A DNA stretch of 54,873 nt from Bacteroidota bacterium (GTDB taxonomy: Bacteria; Bacteroidota; Bacteroidia; Bacteroidales; Prolixibacteraceae): positions 1 through 54,873 of the forward strand of contig JAEYNZ010000137.1 of assembly GCA_023412195.1 (NCBI GenBank), in the 5' to 3' direction. The notes beneath the pieces were generated by a model. The model had not been told where the DNA came from, did no database searches, and saw nothing but the letters and a program-made list of their open reading frames with translations. Both the position numbers and the translations under genes were made by a program. How positions within the stretch are numbered: the stretch's first letter is position 1; every line of letters begins with the position of its first letter. Of this stretch, positions 1 to 8,594 are shown one piece after another.

Positions 1-564
1 CTTGTATTTATAGGTTCGGTCATATTTTCATTTTCAGTTGATTATGCCTTTGAAAACGTTTTGGAACCCTATCAGCAGGCAAGGATCAATGAGTTGTTTG
101 GCATAGAATCGGACCCACTGGGTGTGGGTTATAATGTGAATCAAAGTAAGATAGCCATTGGTTCAGGTGGTTTTGCAGGGAAAGGGTTTTTGAACGGTAC
201 ACAAACCAAATATAACTTTGTGCCTGAGCAGAGCACTGACTTTATCTTTTGTACAGTGGGAGAGGAGTGGGGTTTTATTGGCAGTACAGTTGTCATTTTA
301 TTGTTTTTAGCCTTGTTTATAAGGCTTATTATACTAGCTGAAAGGCAGCGGTCAGGTTTCTCGAGGATCTATGGTTATTCTGTTGCACTTATATTGTTTT
401 TCCATTTTATGGTAAATATAGGAATGACTATTGGTATGATGCCGGTTATTGGAATTCCGCTTCCATTTTTCAGTTATGGCGGTTCATCTCTCTGGGCATT
501 CACCCTTTTGCTTTTGATCTTTATCCGGCTCGATGCAAGCCGGTTTGATTACTTGTCAAGCTGA
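1..564 (+). CDS. rodA: Rod shape-determining protein RodA, C-terminal part (partial)
   Basis: The reading frame is open from the first base, so the gene begins outside the window; the visible part is 187 codons. It carries SEDS-family features: an extracellular stretch with EPYQQARI, then GSGGFAGKGF and FVPEQSTDFIF, followed by GEEWGF and several hydrophobic helices ending in PLPFFSYGGSS. RodA is the peptidoglycan glycosyltransferase of the elongation complex and works in the inner membrane with a class B PBP. The VPEQSTDFI and FFSYGGSS motifs identify the SEDS family; the choice of RodA over FtsW rests on the EPYQQARI wording and is an inference. The C-terminus is normal and ends in a short polar tail. 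A 176-bp gap follows before the next gene. Confidence 0.88.
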   Translation, partial: LVFIGSVIFSFSVDYAFENVLEPYQQARINELFGIESDPLGVGYNVNQSKIAIGSGGFAGKGFLNGTQTKYNFVPEQSTDFIFCTVGEEWGFIGSTVVILLFLALFIRLIILAERQRSGFSRIYGYSVALILFFHFMVNIGMTIGMMPVIGIPLPFFSYGGSSLWAFTLLLLIFIRLDASRFDYLSS

Positions 565-740
565 TAAAAGCAAGAATATGACAAACTTCATGTTTGTTTC
601 ATTTCATTTGCGGGCAAAATTTTTATATATTCGCTCGACTTTTGCAAAAATCAATATTTTTTAGTCAATTATTATAATGCCCTGGGGGGCATTTCATCAA
701 AAAGAACAAGGGCCTGTTCTTTTTAGTTTATCATTTCAAA

Positions 741-2042
741 ATGGAATATAAATCTTTTTCTTTACACAACTTCAGGGAGATTTCCCAGATGAACCACCTG
801 TCGGAAGAACAAAAATTTAACATCGAAGTTACGGGCACTGTACTGCCTTTTAAGACCAATAATTATGTTGTTGATGAGCTGATCGACTGGAGCAATTTTA
901 GTAACGATCCGTTTTTTATCCTGAATTTTCCTCAGAAGGAGATGCTTGATAAAGCAGACTTTAACAGGATGGCATATCTGTTAAAATCGGGTGCTTCCAA
1001 AAAAGAAATACAGGATGCAGTCCGTAAGATAAGAATGAAGCTGAATCCAAATCCGGCAGGGCAGGAGAGCAATGTGCCGGTTTTGGAAGGGAAAAAACTG
1101 AATGGTATTCAGCATAAGTACAGGGAAACGCTTTTGTTTTTTCCAACGCAGGGGCAAACATGCCATGCCTATTGTACTTTTTGTTTTCGATGGCCTCAGT
1201 TTGCACTTAACGAGTTCAAGTTTGCAATGAAGGAGACAGATACCCTGATTAAGTATCTGAAAGCAAATCCGGATATCACAGATGTTTTGTTTACAGGAGG
1301 TGATCCGGCAGTAATGAAAACAAGGTTTTTTGAGATGTATTTTGAAGCGCTGGCAGAAGCAAATCTTCCCAATCTCAAAAACATCAGGATAGGGACCAAA
1401 TCGCTTGCTTATTGGCCATATCGTTATCTGTCTGATCCGGATGCAGGTGAGTTGCTCAGTCTTTTCAAAAGGATGAAAAGAAAAGGGTTTAATATAGCAA
1501 TTATGGCTCATTTCAATCATCCGGGAGAGTTAAAAACCCAAGCTGTTAAGGAAGCTGTTAAACGATTGATTTCTGCTGGTGTACAAATCCGATCACAATC
1601 GCCTGTCTTGCGTCACATTAATGCATGCCCTGATATTTGGGCCGATAACTGGAAGGAACAGGTGAAAATGGGGATCATTCCATATTACATGTTTATTGCC
1701 CGGGATACCGGGGCGCAGGATTACTTTGCTGTTTCATTAAACCAGTCGTGGCATATATTCAGAAATGCCTATAATCAGGTTAGTGGTATTTGCCGGACTG
1801 TCAAAGGACCAAGTATGTCATGTCATCCGGGTAAGATACAAATTTCAGGAGTGGCTGATATTAAAGGGCAGAAGGTATTTGTTTTGAATTTTCTTCAGGG
1901 CCGTGAACCTTCATGGATTGGAAAACCATTCTTTGCAAAGTATGATCCCAATGCCATTTGGATTGATGATCTTGAGCCTGCCTTTGGTGAATCCCTGTTT
2001 TTCTATGATAAATCAGGTTTTAAAACCAGTATGATTAGTTAA
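741..2042 (+). CDS. KamA-family (lysine 2,3-aminomutase-like) radical SAM protein
   Basis: This 433-residue protein has the radical SAM cluster motif CxxxCxxC at C141, C145 and C148 (CHAYCTFC), and a glycine-rich SAM-binding strand FTGGDPAVM near residue 185. The segment SCHPGKIQISG near residues 360-370 aligns with the PLP-lysine region of lysine 2,3-aminomutase; K365 would be the Schiff-base lysine. KamA enzymes move an amino group between alpha and beta carbons using SAM, PLP and a 4Fe-4S cluster. The cluster motif here (FCFRWPQF after the third Cys) differs from the usual CRHCTRRR wording of true KamA, so the substrate is uncertain. It stands alone, convergent with the acpH-like gene. Confidence 0.75.
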   Translation: MEYKSFSLHNFREISQMNHLSEEQKFNIEVTGTVLPFKTNNYVVDELIDWSNFSNDPFFILNFPQKEMLDKADFNRMAYLLKSGASKKEIQDAVRKIRMKLNPNPAGQESNVPVLEGKKLNGIQHKYRETLLFFPTQGQTCHAYCTFCFRWPQFALNEFKFAMKETDTLIKYLKANPDITDVLFTGGDPAVMKTRFFEMYFEALAEANLPNLKNIRIGTKSLAYWPYRYLSDPDAGELLSLFKRMKRKGFNIAIMAHFNHPGELKTQAVKEAVKRLISAGVQIRSQSPVLRHINACPDIWADNWKEQVKMGIIPYYMFIARDTGAQDYFAVSLNQSWHIFRNAYNQVSGICRTVKGPSMSCHPGKIQISGVADIKGQKVFVLNFLQGREPSWIGKPFFAKYDPNAIWIDDLEPAFGESLFFYDKSGFKTSMIS

Positions 2043-2132
2043 ATATAATTGCATTTTTCCAATTTCATGATTTTTCATAAATGCACAAATTATAAAATGA
2101 ATCACTGTTTGGTTTATATGTTTAAACTTTTA

Positions 2133-2735
2133 CTAAAGAGGAGGCCTGTTTATCAAGATTCCTGATTCATTTTCTGCAAAGGCAATTAAATCCTTCATGA
2201 ATATAAAAAAGTGTTTTTGAATGGAGTTGAAGTTTTCATTCATGACAGCTATTGCAATGTTCGCTTTAGGAGGAAGTGAAGTGTACCTGCTCATGATGTC
2301 GAGCGACTGATGAATTCCCTCTGGCCGTGCATAGGATTCAAGACGGCGGTTTTGAATCAGAATGGGAAGAAATCCCTGGACACGCAACGGAAGGTATATG
2401 AAATTGGAAAGCAGAACGGCATGAATCCTTCGTGCAAACTTACGGAGTGATTCATGGCTGTACATCTCCCAATGACTGGCCAGGAAATGATCAAGAATTA
2501 AATCAGTTACAACACCTGAATAGAGGGCGAAATCAGACCTGAAAAGCTTCCTTATTTCCCGGAAAACGGGATGGCTGTCGGTAAATGAATCTATCTGCCT
2601 GTGCAGGATGATCCCTTTCCTGACTGGCTCAGGATACTTCAGGAAATCCTTCCCCTTGACATAGTCTCCAATGAAGTTGCCTGTTATAATTTTTTCATCA
2701 TCCCCTGAAAGATAGAGATGTGCAAGAAAATTCAT
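2133..2735 (-). CDS. acpH: Acyl carrier protein phosphodiesterase (AcpH family)
   Basis: The 200-residue protein starts MNFLAHLYLSG and has GNFIGDYVKG at about residues 19-28, then HRQIDSFTDSHP and DLILDHFLA. This His/Asp arrangement is the HD-like metal site of the DUF479/AcpH family. AcpH removes the 4'-phosphopantetheine group from acyl carrier protein, giving apo-ACP, in the cytoplasm. Length is normal for the family (about 190-200). The gene is convergent with the KamA-like gene and divergent from the next gene downstream. The start is the first ATG, directly before the conserved N-terminus. Confidence 0.85.
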   Translation of the reverse strand: MNFLAHLYLSGDDEKIITGNFIGDYVKGKDFLKYPEPVRKGIILHRQIDSFTDSHPVFREIRKLFRSDFALYSGVVTDLILDHFLASHWEMYSHESLRKFARRIHAVLLSNFIYLPLRVQGFLPILIQNRRLESYARPEGIHQSLDIMSRYTSLPPKANIAIAVMNENFNSIQKHFFIFMKDLIAFAENESGILINRPPL

Positions 2736-2885
2736 TCTGAATCATTTTTATTAAAACACGGAGCATTCCGAAATGTTATCAGTTCACACAAACCGCCACA
2801 AGGTAACATAAATTCAAGGGATGAGATTTATCCTGTTTTGACCAAGCTTTTTCCACTATTTTATGGGTTTATAAATATCTAACCT

Positions 2886-4262
2886 ATGAAACAAAAAGTA
2901 ATCATCCTGGGTGCCGCAGGGCGCGATTTTCACAATTTCAATACCTTTTTCAGAAACAACAGCAGTTATGAAGTTGTGGCATTTACTGCCACTCAAATTC
3001 CTGATATCGACAACAGGTATTATCCTGCAGAGCTTGCAGGAGAATTATATCCGAGGGGAATTCCTGTTTTTCCGGAGGAAAAGCTGGAAAGAATTATAAT
3101 AGATAACAAGGCTGATATTTGTGTTTTTGCATATAGCGATACGCCTTATCAGCACGTTATGGAAACCGGATCAAGGGTGAATGCAGCAGGGGCATCATTT
3201 ATGATACTTGGACCGGAACAAACTATGATCCATTCGTATAAACCGGTTATTTCAGTATGCGCCACTCGTACAGGCTCAGGTAAAAGCCAGACGAGCAGAA
3301 AGATTATAAAAATGCTGATGCAACGGGGTTATAAGGTTGTAGCAGTCAGGCATCCTATGCCTTATGGTGACCTTGTTAAGCAGAAGGTTCAGCGCTTTGC
3401 CACTCTGGATGATTTAAAACTGCATAAATGTACCATCGAAGAAATGGAAGAATATGAACCTCACATTGAACGTGGAAATGTAATTTATGCCGGAGTGGAC
3501 TATGAAGCCATACTGAAGGCAGCAGAGAATGATCCTGACGGCTGTGATGTGATATTGTGGGATGGCGGCAATAATGATTTCTCCTTTTACAAACCAGATC
3601 TTTCAATTGCGTTGACTGATCCTCACCGGACCGGTTCAGAACTGTCATATTTCCCGAGCCAGATTGTTTTGCGTACTGCGGATGTAGTCATCATTAATAA
3701 AATTGATACAGCTGTACCTGAAGAAGTTGAGAAACTGCGGTTTAATATACTTTCTGTAAATCCGGCAGCTGTCATTATAGATGCAGAGAGTCCTGTTACA
3801 GCAGTTAACCCTGAAGTTATCAAGGGAAAGAGGGTACTATGCATTGAAGATGGCCCTACCCTTACACATGGAGAAATGAAATTCGGAGCTGCAGTGGTTG
3901 CAGCGCATAAATATGGTGCTGCAGAAATTGTTGATCCAAGGCCTTTTACAACAGGCAAACTGACCTCTACTTTTAAAAAGTATCCGGATATCGGCAAATT
4001 GCTTCCGGCAATGGGTTATGGTCCTGAACAGATAAAGGATCTGGAATCAACCATAAAAAAAACAGATTGTGATTCTGTCATCATTGGCACCCCTATTGAA
4101 TTAAACAGGATCGTTCAGATTGATAAACCTTTTACACGTGTATTTTATGAACTGGCAGAAACGGGCAAGCCTGATCTTGAAGAAATACTTACAGAATTCG
4201 AATCAAAGTTTCTGCGTCAAAGTACTCATTCTTCGGAAAAGGTTGTTAAAAAGAGTGTTTAA
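2886..4262 (+). CDS. Cyclic 2,3-diphosphoglycerate synthetase-like P-loop protein
   Basis: The 458-residue protein has an N-terminal Rossmann-like part (KVIILGAAGRDFHNF, about 5-18) and then a Walker A loop TRTGSGKS at about 127-134, followed by VVAVRHPMPYGDL and DVILWDGGNND, a Walker B-like segment. This order matches the family named after the archaeal cyclic 2,3-diphosphoglycerate synthetase, in which bacterial members are common but uncharacterised. The archaeal enzyme makes an intramolecular phosphoanhydride of 2,3-bisphosphoglycerate using ATP. Whether this one does so is not shown by the sequence; a GTPase or other ligase role is possible. It stands alone, 101 bases before an independently promoted kinase gene. 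Confidence 0.68.
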   Translation: MKQKVIILGAAGRDFHNFNTFFRNNSSYEVVAFTATQIPDIDNRYYPAELAGELYPRGIPVFPEEKLERIIIDNKADICVFAYSDTPYQHVMETGSRVNAAGASFMILGPEQTMIHSYKPVISVCATRTGSGKSQTSRKIIKMLMQRGYKVVAVRHPMPYGDLVKQKVQRFATLDDLKLHKCTIEEMEEYEPHIERGNVIYAGVDYEAILKAAENDPDGCDVILWDGGNNDFSFYKPDLSIALTDPHRTGSELSYFPSQIVLRTADVVIINKIDTAVPEEVEKLRFNILSVNPAAVIIDAESPVTAVNPEVIKGKRVLCIEDGPTLTHGEMKFGAAVVAAHKYGAAEIVDPRPFTTGKLTSTFKKYPDIGKLLPAMGYGPEQIKDLESTIKKTDCDSVIIGTPIELNRIVQIDKPFTRVFYELAETGKPDLEEILTEFESKFLRQSTHSSEKVVKKSV

Positions 4263-4312
4263 AAAAATTAACCCTGTAAAGCATAATTTAAAGGTTTCAG
4301 CCATTGTAAAAA

Positions 4313-4344
4313 TTTGAATCCTTATGGTTTTATCGTTATTTTTG
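4313..4344 (+). promoter_or_regulatory. Bacteroidota-type promoter of the PfkB gene
   Basis: TTTG at 4313-4316 and TATTTTTG at 4337-4344 are separated by 20 bases, matching the -33/-7 pattern of the Bacteroidota primary sigma factor. Transcription would start around 4350, shortly before the ATG at 4364. This suggests the kinase gene is transcribed separately from the gene upstream. Confidence 0.7.
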
Positions 4345-4363
4345 CCAACGGCGAGAACAAATC

Positions 4364-5272
4364 ATGGGAAGAAAAATAGTAGCATTCGGAGAAGTAGTAT
4401 GGGATATGCTTCCAAACGGAAAAGTCCTTGGAGGTACACCATCTAATATGGTTTACAGGTGTAATTCATTTGGTGAGGAAGGTTATCTGCTTTCAAGGGT
4501 CGGGCATGACGACCTTGGGCTGGAAGCGTTGACGAAGCTGGAGGAATTGGATATCTCAACAGCCAATGTGCAAATAGACAGTGAGTTTCCTACGGGTACT
4601 GTAAATATTTCATTCGATGAAAAGCATGAAGCTATTTTTGATGTAACACCTGATGTGGCTTTTGATCATATTGAATTTTCCCCTGAAGCCCTGAAACTGG
4701 CACGCAACGCAGATTGTCTTTTCTATGGCTTGCTGCCGCAAAGATTTGGAATTTCGAAGAACACAATCAGGGAACTGATCAAAGAGTCTCCTTCTTCCAT
4801 CAAATTTTTGGACTTGAAACTGTTTCAGCATTTTTTTAATACCGCTGTGGTTGATTATCTTCTTCAATGTTCCAATATTGTACGTATTAAGGAAAAAGAA
4901 ATCAGTTTTTTATCTGAAAAACTTCGGCTTGAAAATGGAGATATCGCTTATTTCGGCCAGCAACTGGTAAAGAAGTACAATATCGACCTGGTGCTTATCA
5001 CACGTGGCCCTAATGGGGTATGTGCTGTTCATAAAGACAAAGGCAGCTTTTATGATGGAGGATATCAAATCGATATTAAAGACAATATCGGTTCCGGAAT
5101 GGCTTTTTCTGCAGGATTTCTGCATTTTTACCTGAATGGTAAACCCTTGCAGGAAGCATTAAATTTCGGCAATGCTGCGGGTGCTTTAAATACAACGATG
5201 ACCGGTGCCACTTCTTATTTTACAAAGCCTGATGTTGTTAAATTTATGAAGAGAAACAAGAAGAAATCCTAA
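4364..5272 (+). CDS. PfkB-family carbohydrate kinase (fructokinase-like) lacking the catalytic Asp
   Basis: The 302-residue protein has the ribokinase/PfkB fold: FGEVVWDMLP at the start, the sugar-binding GGTPSNMV near residue 20, and SRVGHDDLG. The second PfkB signature, normally D-T-x-G-A-G-D, reads DNIGSGMAFSAGF here. The codon at 5099-5101 is ATG, so residue 246 is Met where the family has the catalytic base Asp. The rest of the fold and the length are normal and there is no frameshift, so this looks like a real intact protein. Family knowledge says loss of this Asp severely reduces or abolishes sugar phosphorylation. It may be a regulatory or binding protein, or a kinase with altered chemistry. 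It has its own promoter. Confidence 0.8.
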   Translation: MGRKIVAFGEVVWDMLPNGKVLGGTPSNMVYRCNSFGEEGYLLSRVGHDDLGLEALTKLEELDISTANVQIDSEFPTGTVNISFDEKHEAIFDVTPDVAFDHIEFSPEALKLARNADCLFYGLLPQRFGISKNTIRELIKESPSSIKFLDLKLFQHFFNTAVVDYLLQCSNIVRIKEKEISFLSEKLRLENGDIAYFGQQLVKKYNIDLVLITRGPNGVCAVHKDKGSFYDGGYQIDIKDNIGSGMAFSAGFLHFYLNGKPLQEALNFGNAAGALNTTMTGATSYFTKPDVVKFMKRNKKKS

Positions 5273-5392
5273 CGGTAACATCAGCCGGCGCGGGAATTTC
5301 TTTTGTTTGGCTTATATCTCCTTCATTTCAGTAAAATATATTCTATAAAACATGCTTTTTTTAGTAACCATCCTGAATGTTTATCTGTTTAA

Positions 5393-6319
5393 ATGGTTAT
5401 GAGAAGAAGCAAACATGATATAGCGGTTAACCTTATCCATAAGTTGTGGAGGGTATTTTTAGAACGTGTATCTTATGCACGGTTCTATGAGAAAGCAGTT
5501 TTACGAAGAAGTGGGAAGGTAATCATTGACCACATAGGTTTCCGCACCCTTCGGGCGCATACAGGAGAACAACCCGAAGGAATGTGGGCTTTCCGGCACA
5601 TTTTCGATTGCCTCGGGTATACTCCTGCAGGAGACTATCATTTTCCAAAGAAGAAAATTAATGCCATGCATCTTGAGCCTGTTCATCCCGGGCTCCCCAT
5701 GATGTTCATCAGCGAGCTGGAGGTCTCTCATCTTCCTGAATGGGCCCAGCATGAGATTGCAGAGGTGGTGGGAAGTACTCCTTATCTGATATCAGATACA
5801 GGGATTGAATTGCTCAACAGGCTGAAAGAAGATGGAGAGCTGACAGAGGAGGCGGCTGAAGTTTTGGAAAATGAACTGATGAGATATTTTAACCGTCCGT
5901 GGAACCCGCCGTATAAAGAGACAGTTTTAAAAATTAATGAACTTTCCCATTATGGAGCATGGGTTTTACTGCATGGCAATGCTCCAAGTCATTTTGCATG
6001 TCTGGTTAACCAGCAAAATGTTGCAGGTTGGATTGACATTGAAACTACATGTAAAGCTTTGCAAAATGAAGGTATACCAATGAAAAAGCATATTGAGGGT
6101 GAAAGCGGCAGTTCTTTGCAACAGTCAGCTACCGTGGCAGTGAAAGAAGATGTTACAGTCCGTGAGGATGGACGTTACGAAGATATACCCTGGACTTATG
6201 GATATCTGGAACTTGTTCAGCGGGCCCAGCCTGAAGGAAACGGTGGTGCACCTGTTCCGAAATTCCTCGAGAGTCAGGAACGGCATCTTTATCAGATGAC
6301 CATTACTCTGGAGAATTAA
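5393..6319 (+). CDS. DUF1338 / HglS-like 2-oxoadipate dioxygenase-decarboxylase family protein
   Basis: This 308-residue protein resembles the DUF1338 (YdcJ/HglS) family, a VOC-fold, non-haem iron group. The expected His-His-Glu metal triad can be placed at H47 (DHIGFRTL), H200 (NAPSHFACLVN) and E273 (GYLELVQR). HglS converts 2-oxoadipate to 2-hydroxyglutarate with loss of CO2 in lysine breakdown. No other lysine-catabolism gene is adjacent, although a KamA-like enzyme lies 3.4 kb upstream. Activity on 2-oxoadipate is an inference from family and metal ligands. The start is the first ATG; a second in-frame ATG follows two codons later. A terminator-like hairpin follows at 6411. Confidence 0.68.
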   Translation: MVMRRSKHDIAVNLIHKLWRVFLERVSYARFYEKAVLRRSGKVIIDHIGFRTLRAHTGEQPEGMWAFRHIFDCLGYTPAGDYHFPKKKINAMHLEPVHPGLPMMFISELEVSHLPEWAQHEIAEVVGSTPYLISDTGIELLNRLKEDGELTEEAAEVLENELMRYFNRPWNPPYKETVLKINELSHYGAWVLLHGNAPSHFACLVNQQNVAGWIDIETTCKALQNEGIPMKKHIEGESGSSLQQSATVAVKEDVTVREDGRYEDIPWTYGYLELVQRAQPEGNGGAPVPKFLESQERHLYQMTITLEN

Positions 6320-6644
6320 AATTTAATAATTTACTTGTAGGTTGGATGAGGGATATTGCTTCGGCTTTACCCATATTTATTCTTATTCTTAACGGTGAAA
6401 ATAACATACCTAAGGCCAAAATCTTCCTCTTCGGCCTTATTTTATAACCTTTAATATTTTTGAAGGAGCAATGCCTTTGTTTTTTCAGATAAGGCAACAG
6501 CAGGTTTGCCCGGGGGGTTATTATTTATGCCATAAATCAATTTGTAAGATAAATAAACAAGATCAATGGTCCGGAATAATAATTTTATTGTTTTTGAGCC
6601 TTCATAACATGATTTTCATCAACTTTACGAGCCGAATGGTAATT
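6320..6644. other. Non-coding gap between HglS-like and POT genes
   Basis: About 380 bases lie between the two genes. They hold the terminator-like hairpin at 6411-6439 and a -7-like box at 6645. A short open frame at 6471-6674 has no recognisable content or codon pattern and is not called. I see nothing else here. Confidence 0.6.
6411..6445 (+). terminator. Intrinsic terminator after the HglS-like gene
   Basis: A 7-bp perfect stem (TAAGGCC at 6411-6417 with GGCCTTA at 6433-6439) is followed by TTTTAT. It lies 91 bases after the stop codon of the gene on the same strand. Confidence 0.55.
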
Positions 6645-6652
6645 TATTTTTG
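6645..6652 (+). promoter_or_regulatory. -7 promoter element of the POT transporter gene
   Basis: TATTTTTG matches the Bacteroidota -7 consensus TAnnTTTG and lies 47 bases before the ATG. The -33 position is poor (no TTTG at the right distance), so this is a weaker call than the other promoters. Confidence 0.4.
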
Positions 6653-6699
6653 CCATGACAGTAAATTAACTTAAGCGTAAACTTTTTTATCAAAAATCA

Positions 6700-8484
6700 A
6701 TGTTTAAAAATCATCCTAAAGGTCTTATTGTAGCCTTTTTTGCCAATATGGGTGAACGTTTCGGGTTCTACACCATGATGGCCATTCTCGTATTGTTCCT
6801 GCAGGCAAAGTATGGGGTAAATGCCGAAACTGCAGGCAGCATCTACAGTTGGTTTTATTTTGCCATTTATGCACTTGCATTACTGGGGGGTATCCTGGCA
6901 GATGCCACTAAAAAGTATAAGGCAGTTATTCTCGCAGGTATTATCATCATGTTTTTCGGATATGTGATGATGGCAATTCCTGGAATGCCGTTATCGCTGA
7001 CAGTGGTATTCCTGCTTACAATTGCACTGGGTAACGGTTTGTTCAAGGGAAACCTGCAGGCTGTTGTTGGCCAGATGTATGATAATCCCAAGTATGGTCA
7101 TTTGCGGGATAAGGCATATCTTATTTTCTACATGGGTATTAATGTTGGTGCTTTTTTTGCACCCTTTGCCGCAACAGCTGTACGCAACTGGTGGCTTAAC
7201 ACCCATGGTTTTGCCCACGATGGCAGCCTTCCTGCCATGGCTCATCTGATGATCAGTGGTAAACTTACTAATTCTACCAGGTTCGCAGAACTGGCCAACG
7301 TAGTTTCGTTAAACGGACCAGTGACCGATCTCGATAAATTTGCCCGGGAATACATTGATGTATTTGCCACCGGTTATAATTATGCATTTGCTATAGCGGC
7401 AGTTGCCATGTTGATTTCGTTGATGGTGTACATCCTGTTCAGCAAGTACTTGCCAAATAAGGAAGTAAATACAGCTGCCCGTGAAGTAAAAGTGGAAGGC
7501 GGAGTATCCAAAATGGGTGTTTCACTTGGCGCCATGGCTTTAGTCACTATGGCGGTTTATTTCATTTTTGGAAATGTAGACATTGGTTTTGCTTTTGGGT
7601 TATTTGCCGGTTTTGTAGCATGGATTCTGCAGGTTTCTACAAAAGAGGAAAGGCCTCGGGTAACTGCACTGTTGCTGGTCTTCGTAGTTGTTATATTTTT
7701 CTGGATGTCGTTTCACCAGAACGGACTTACACAAACCATGTTTGCACGCGATTACACAGATCAGAATGTAGGTCCATTTACCTTCCTGTTTTTCAGGCTG
7801 GATTATATTCTTGCTTTTATAGGCACTGTTGCCGGACTGGTCATGCTGGTCAGGAAAAAATCGGAACCCAAATTGAGGATCTTAGGTGCCACACTCTTTC
7901 TGGGCCTTGGATTTCTGACATATTATTTTTACAGCAGGGAAGATGCAATGAATGCCATTGCCCCTGAAATATTTCAGTCGTTCAATCCATTATTCATCGT
8001 TTCGCTCACCTTTTTGGTAATGGGTATTTTCAACTGGCTTGCAAGTCGTGGAAAGGAGCCATCAACACCAAAAAAGATTGGTATAGGGATGATTATTGCC
8101 TCTATTGGCTTTATGATCATGCTGGTGTCGTCACTTGATCTGGTATCACCATTTGAATTACAGGGAGAGCCGGTGCCCGATTCATCAAGAGTATCGCCAT
8201 ACTGGCTGATGAGCAGTTATCTTGTACTTACAATTGCAGAGTTGTTCCTGAGTCCTATGGGTTTATCATTTGTGTCAAAAGTCTCACCTGTTCGTTTCCA
8301 GGGATTGATGCAGGGAGGATGGCTGCTTGCAACAGCAGTGGGGAATAAATTGCTTGGTATAGGCAGCTACTTCTGGGACAGACTTGAACTGTGGCAGCTT
8401 TGGGCTATTTTCGTCGCCTGCTGTCTTGCCTCAGCGGCCTTCATTTTTATCATTATGAAAAGACTGGAGAAGCTGACCAAATAA
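6700..8484 (+). CDS. POT/PTR-family peptide transporter
   Basis: This 594-residue integral membrane protein of the major facilitator superfamily has the POT N-terminal signature around NMGERFGFYTMMAIL (residues 16-30) and the helix 4-5 region FKGNLQAVVGQMY. Members import di- and tripeptides with protons across the inner membrane. Two features stand out. The usual ExxERF motif is NMGERF here, so the first Glu is Asn (N16). The protein is also longer than typical bacterial POTs (about 450-500), with an inserted soluble stretch near residues 180-225 and extra helices. A GTTATTTT-type context and a -7 box precede it. It is convergent with the GDPD gene across a large nested hairpin. Confidence 0.88.
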   Translation: MFKNHPKGLIVAFFANMGERFGFYTMMAILVLFLQAKYGVNAETAGSIYSWFYFAIYALALLGGILADATKKYKAVILAGIIIMFFGYVMMAIPGMPLSLTVVFLLTIALGNGLFKGNLQAVVGQMYDNPKYGHLRDKAYLIFYMGINVGAFFAPFAATAVRNWWLNTHGFAHDGSLPAMAHLMISGKLTNSTRFAELANVVSLNGPVTDLDKFAREYIDVFATGYNYAFAIAAVAMLISLMVYILFSKYLPNKEVNTAAREVKVEGGVSKMGVSLGAMALVTMAVYFIFGNVDIGFAFGLFAGFVAWILQVSTKEERPRVTALLLVFVVVIFFWMSFHQNGLTQTMFARDYTDQNVGPFTFLFFRLDYILAFIGTVAGLVMLVRKKSEPKLRILGATLFLGLGFLTYYFYSREDAMNAIAPEIFQSFNPLFIVSLTFLVMGIFNWLASRGKEPSTPKKIGIGMIIASIGFMIMLVSSLDLVSPFELQGEPVPDSSRVSPYWLMSSYLVLTIAELFLSPMGLSFVSKVSPVRFQGLMQGGWLLATAVGNKLLGIGSYFWDRLELWQLWAIFVACCLASAAFIFIIMKRLEKLTK

Positions 8485-8501
8485 TAACCTGATTAAAATA
8501 C

Positions 8502-8591
8502 TAAAACTGCCGGGAATAGATCCTGTTGCCAGGCTGAACCGGATTAAGGTTCAATATCGGGCAACAGAAAATAAAGTTTCCGGCAGTTTTA
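8502..8591. terminator. Bidirectional terminator: triple nested hairpin
   Basis: Three nested stems lie between convergent genes: an outer perfect 12-bp stem (8502-8513 with 8580-8591, TAAAACTGCCGG), a middle 8-bp stem (CTGTTGCC at 8523-8530 with 8560-8567), and an inner 6-bp stem (TGAACC at 8535-8540 with 8548-8553). T-rich DNA flanks both sides, so it can end transcription from both directions. Confidence 0.75.
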
Positions 8592-8594
8592 TCT

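Noticed and set aside
4364..5272. Treating the GSGM motif as a frameshift artefact
   Set aside because: The reading frame continues with normal PfkB sequence on both sides, so a single-codon change is the simplest reading.
6471..6674. Open frame of 67 codons before the POT gene
   Set aside because: Low-complexity translation, overlaps the promoter region of the POT gene, no sign of coding.
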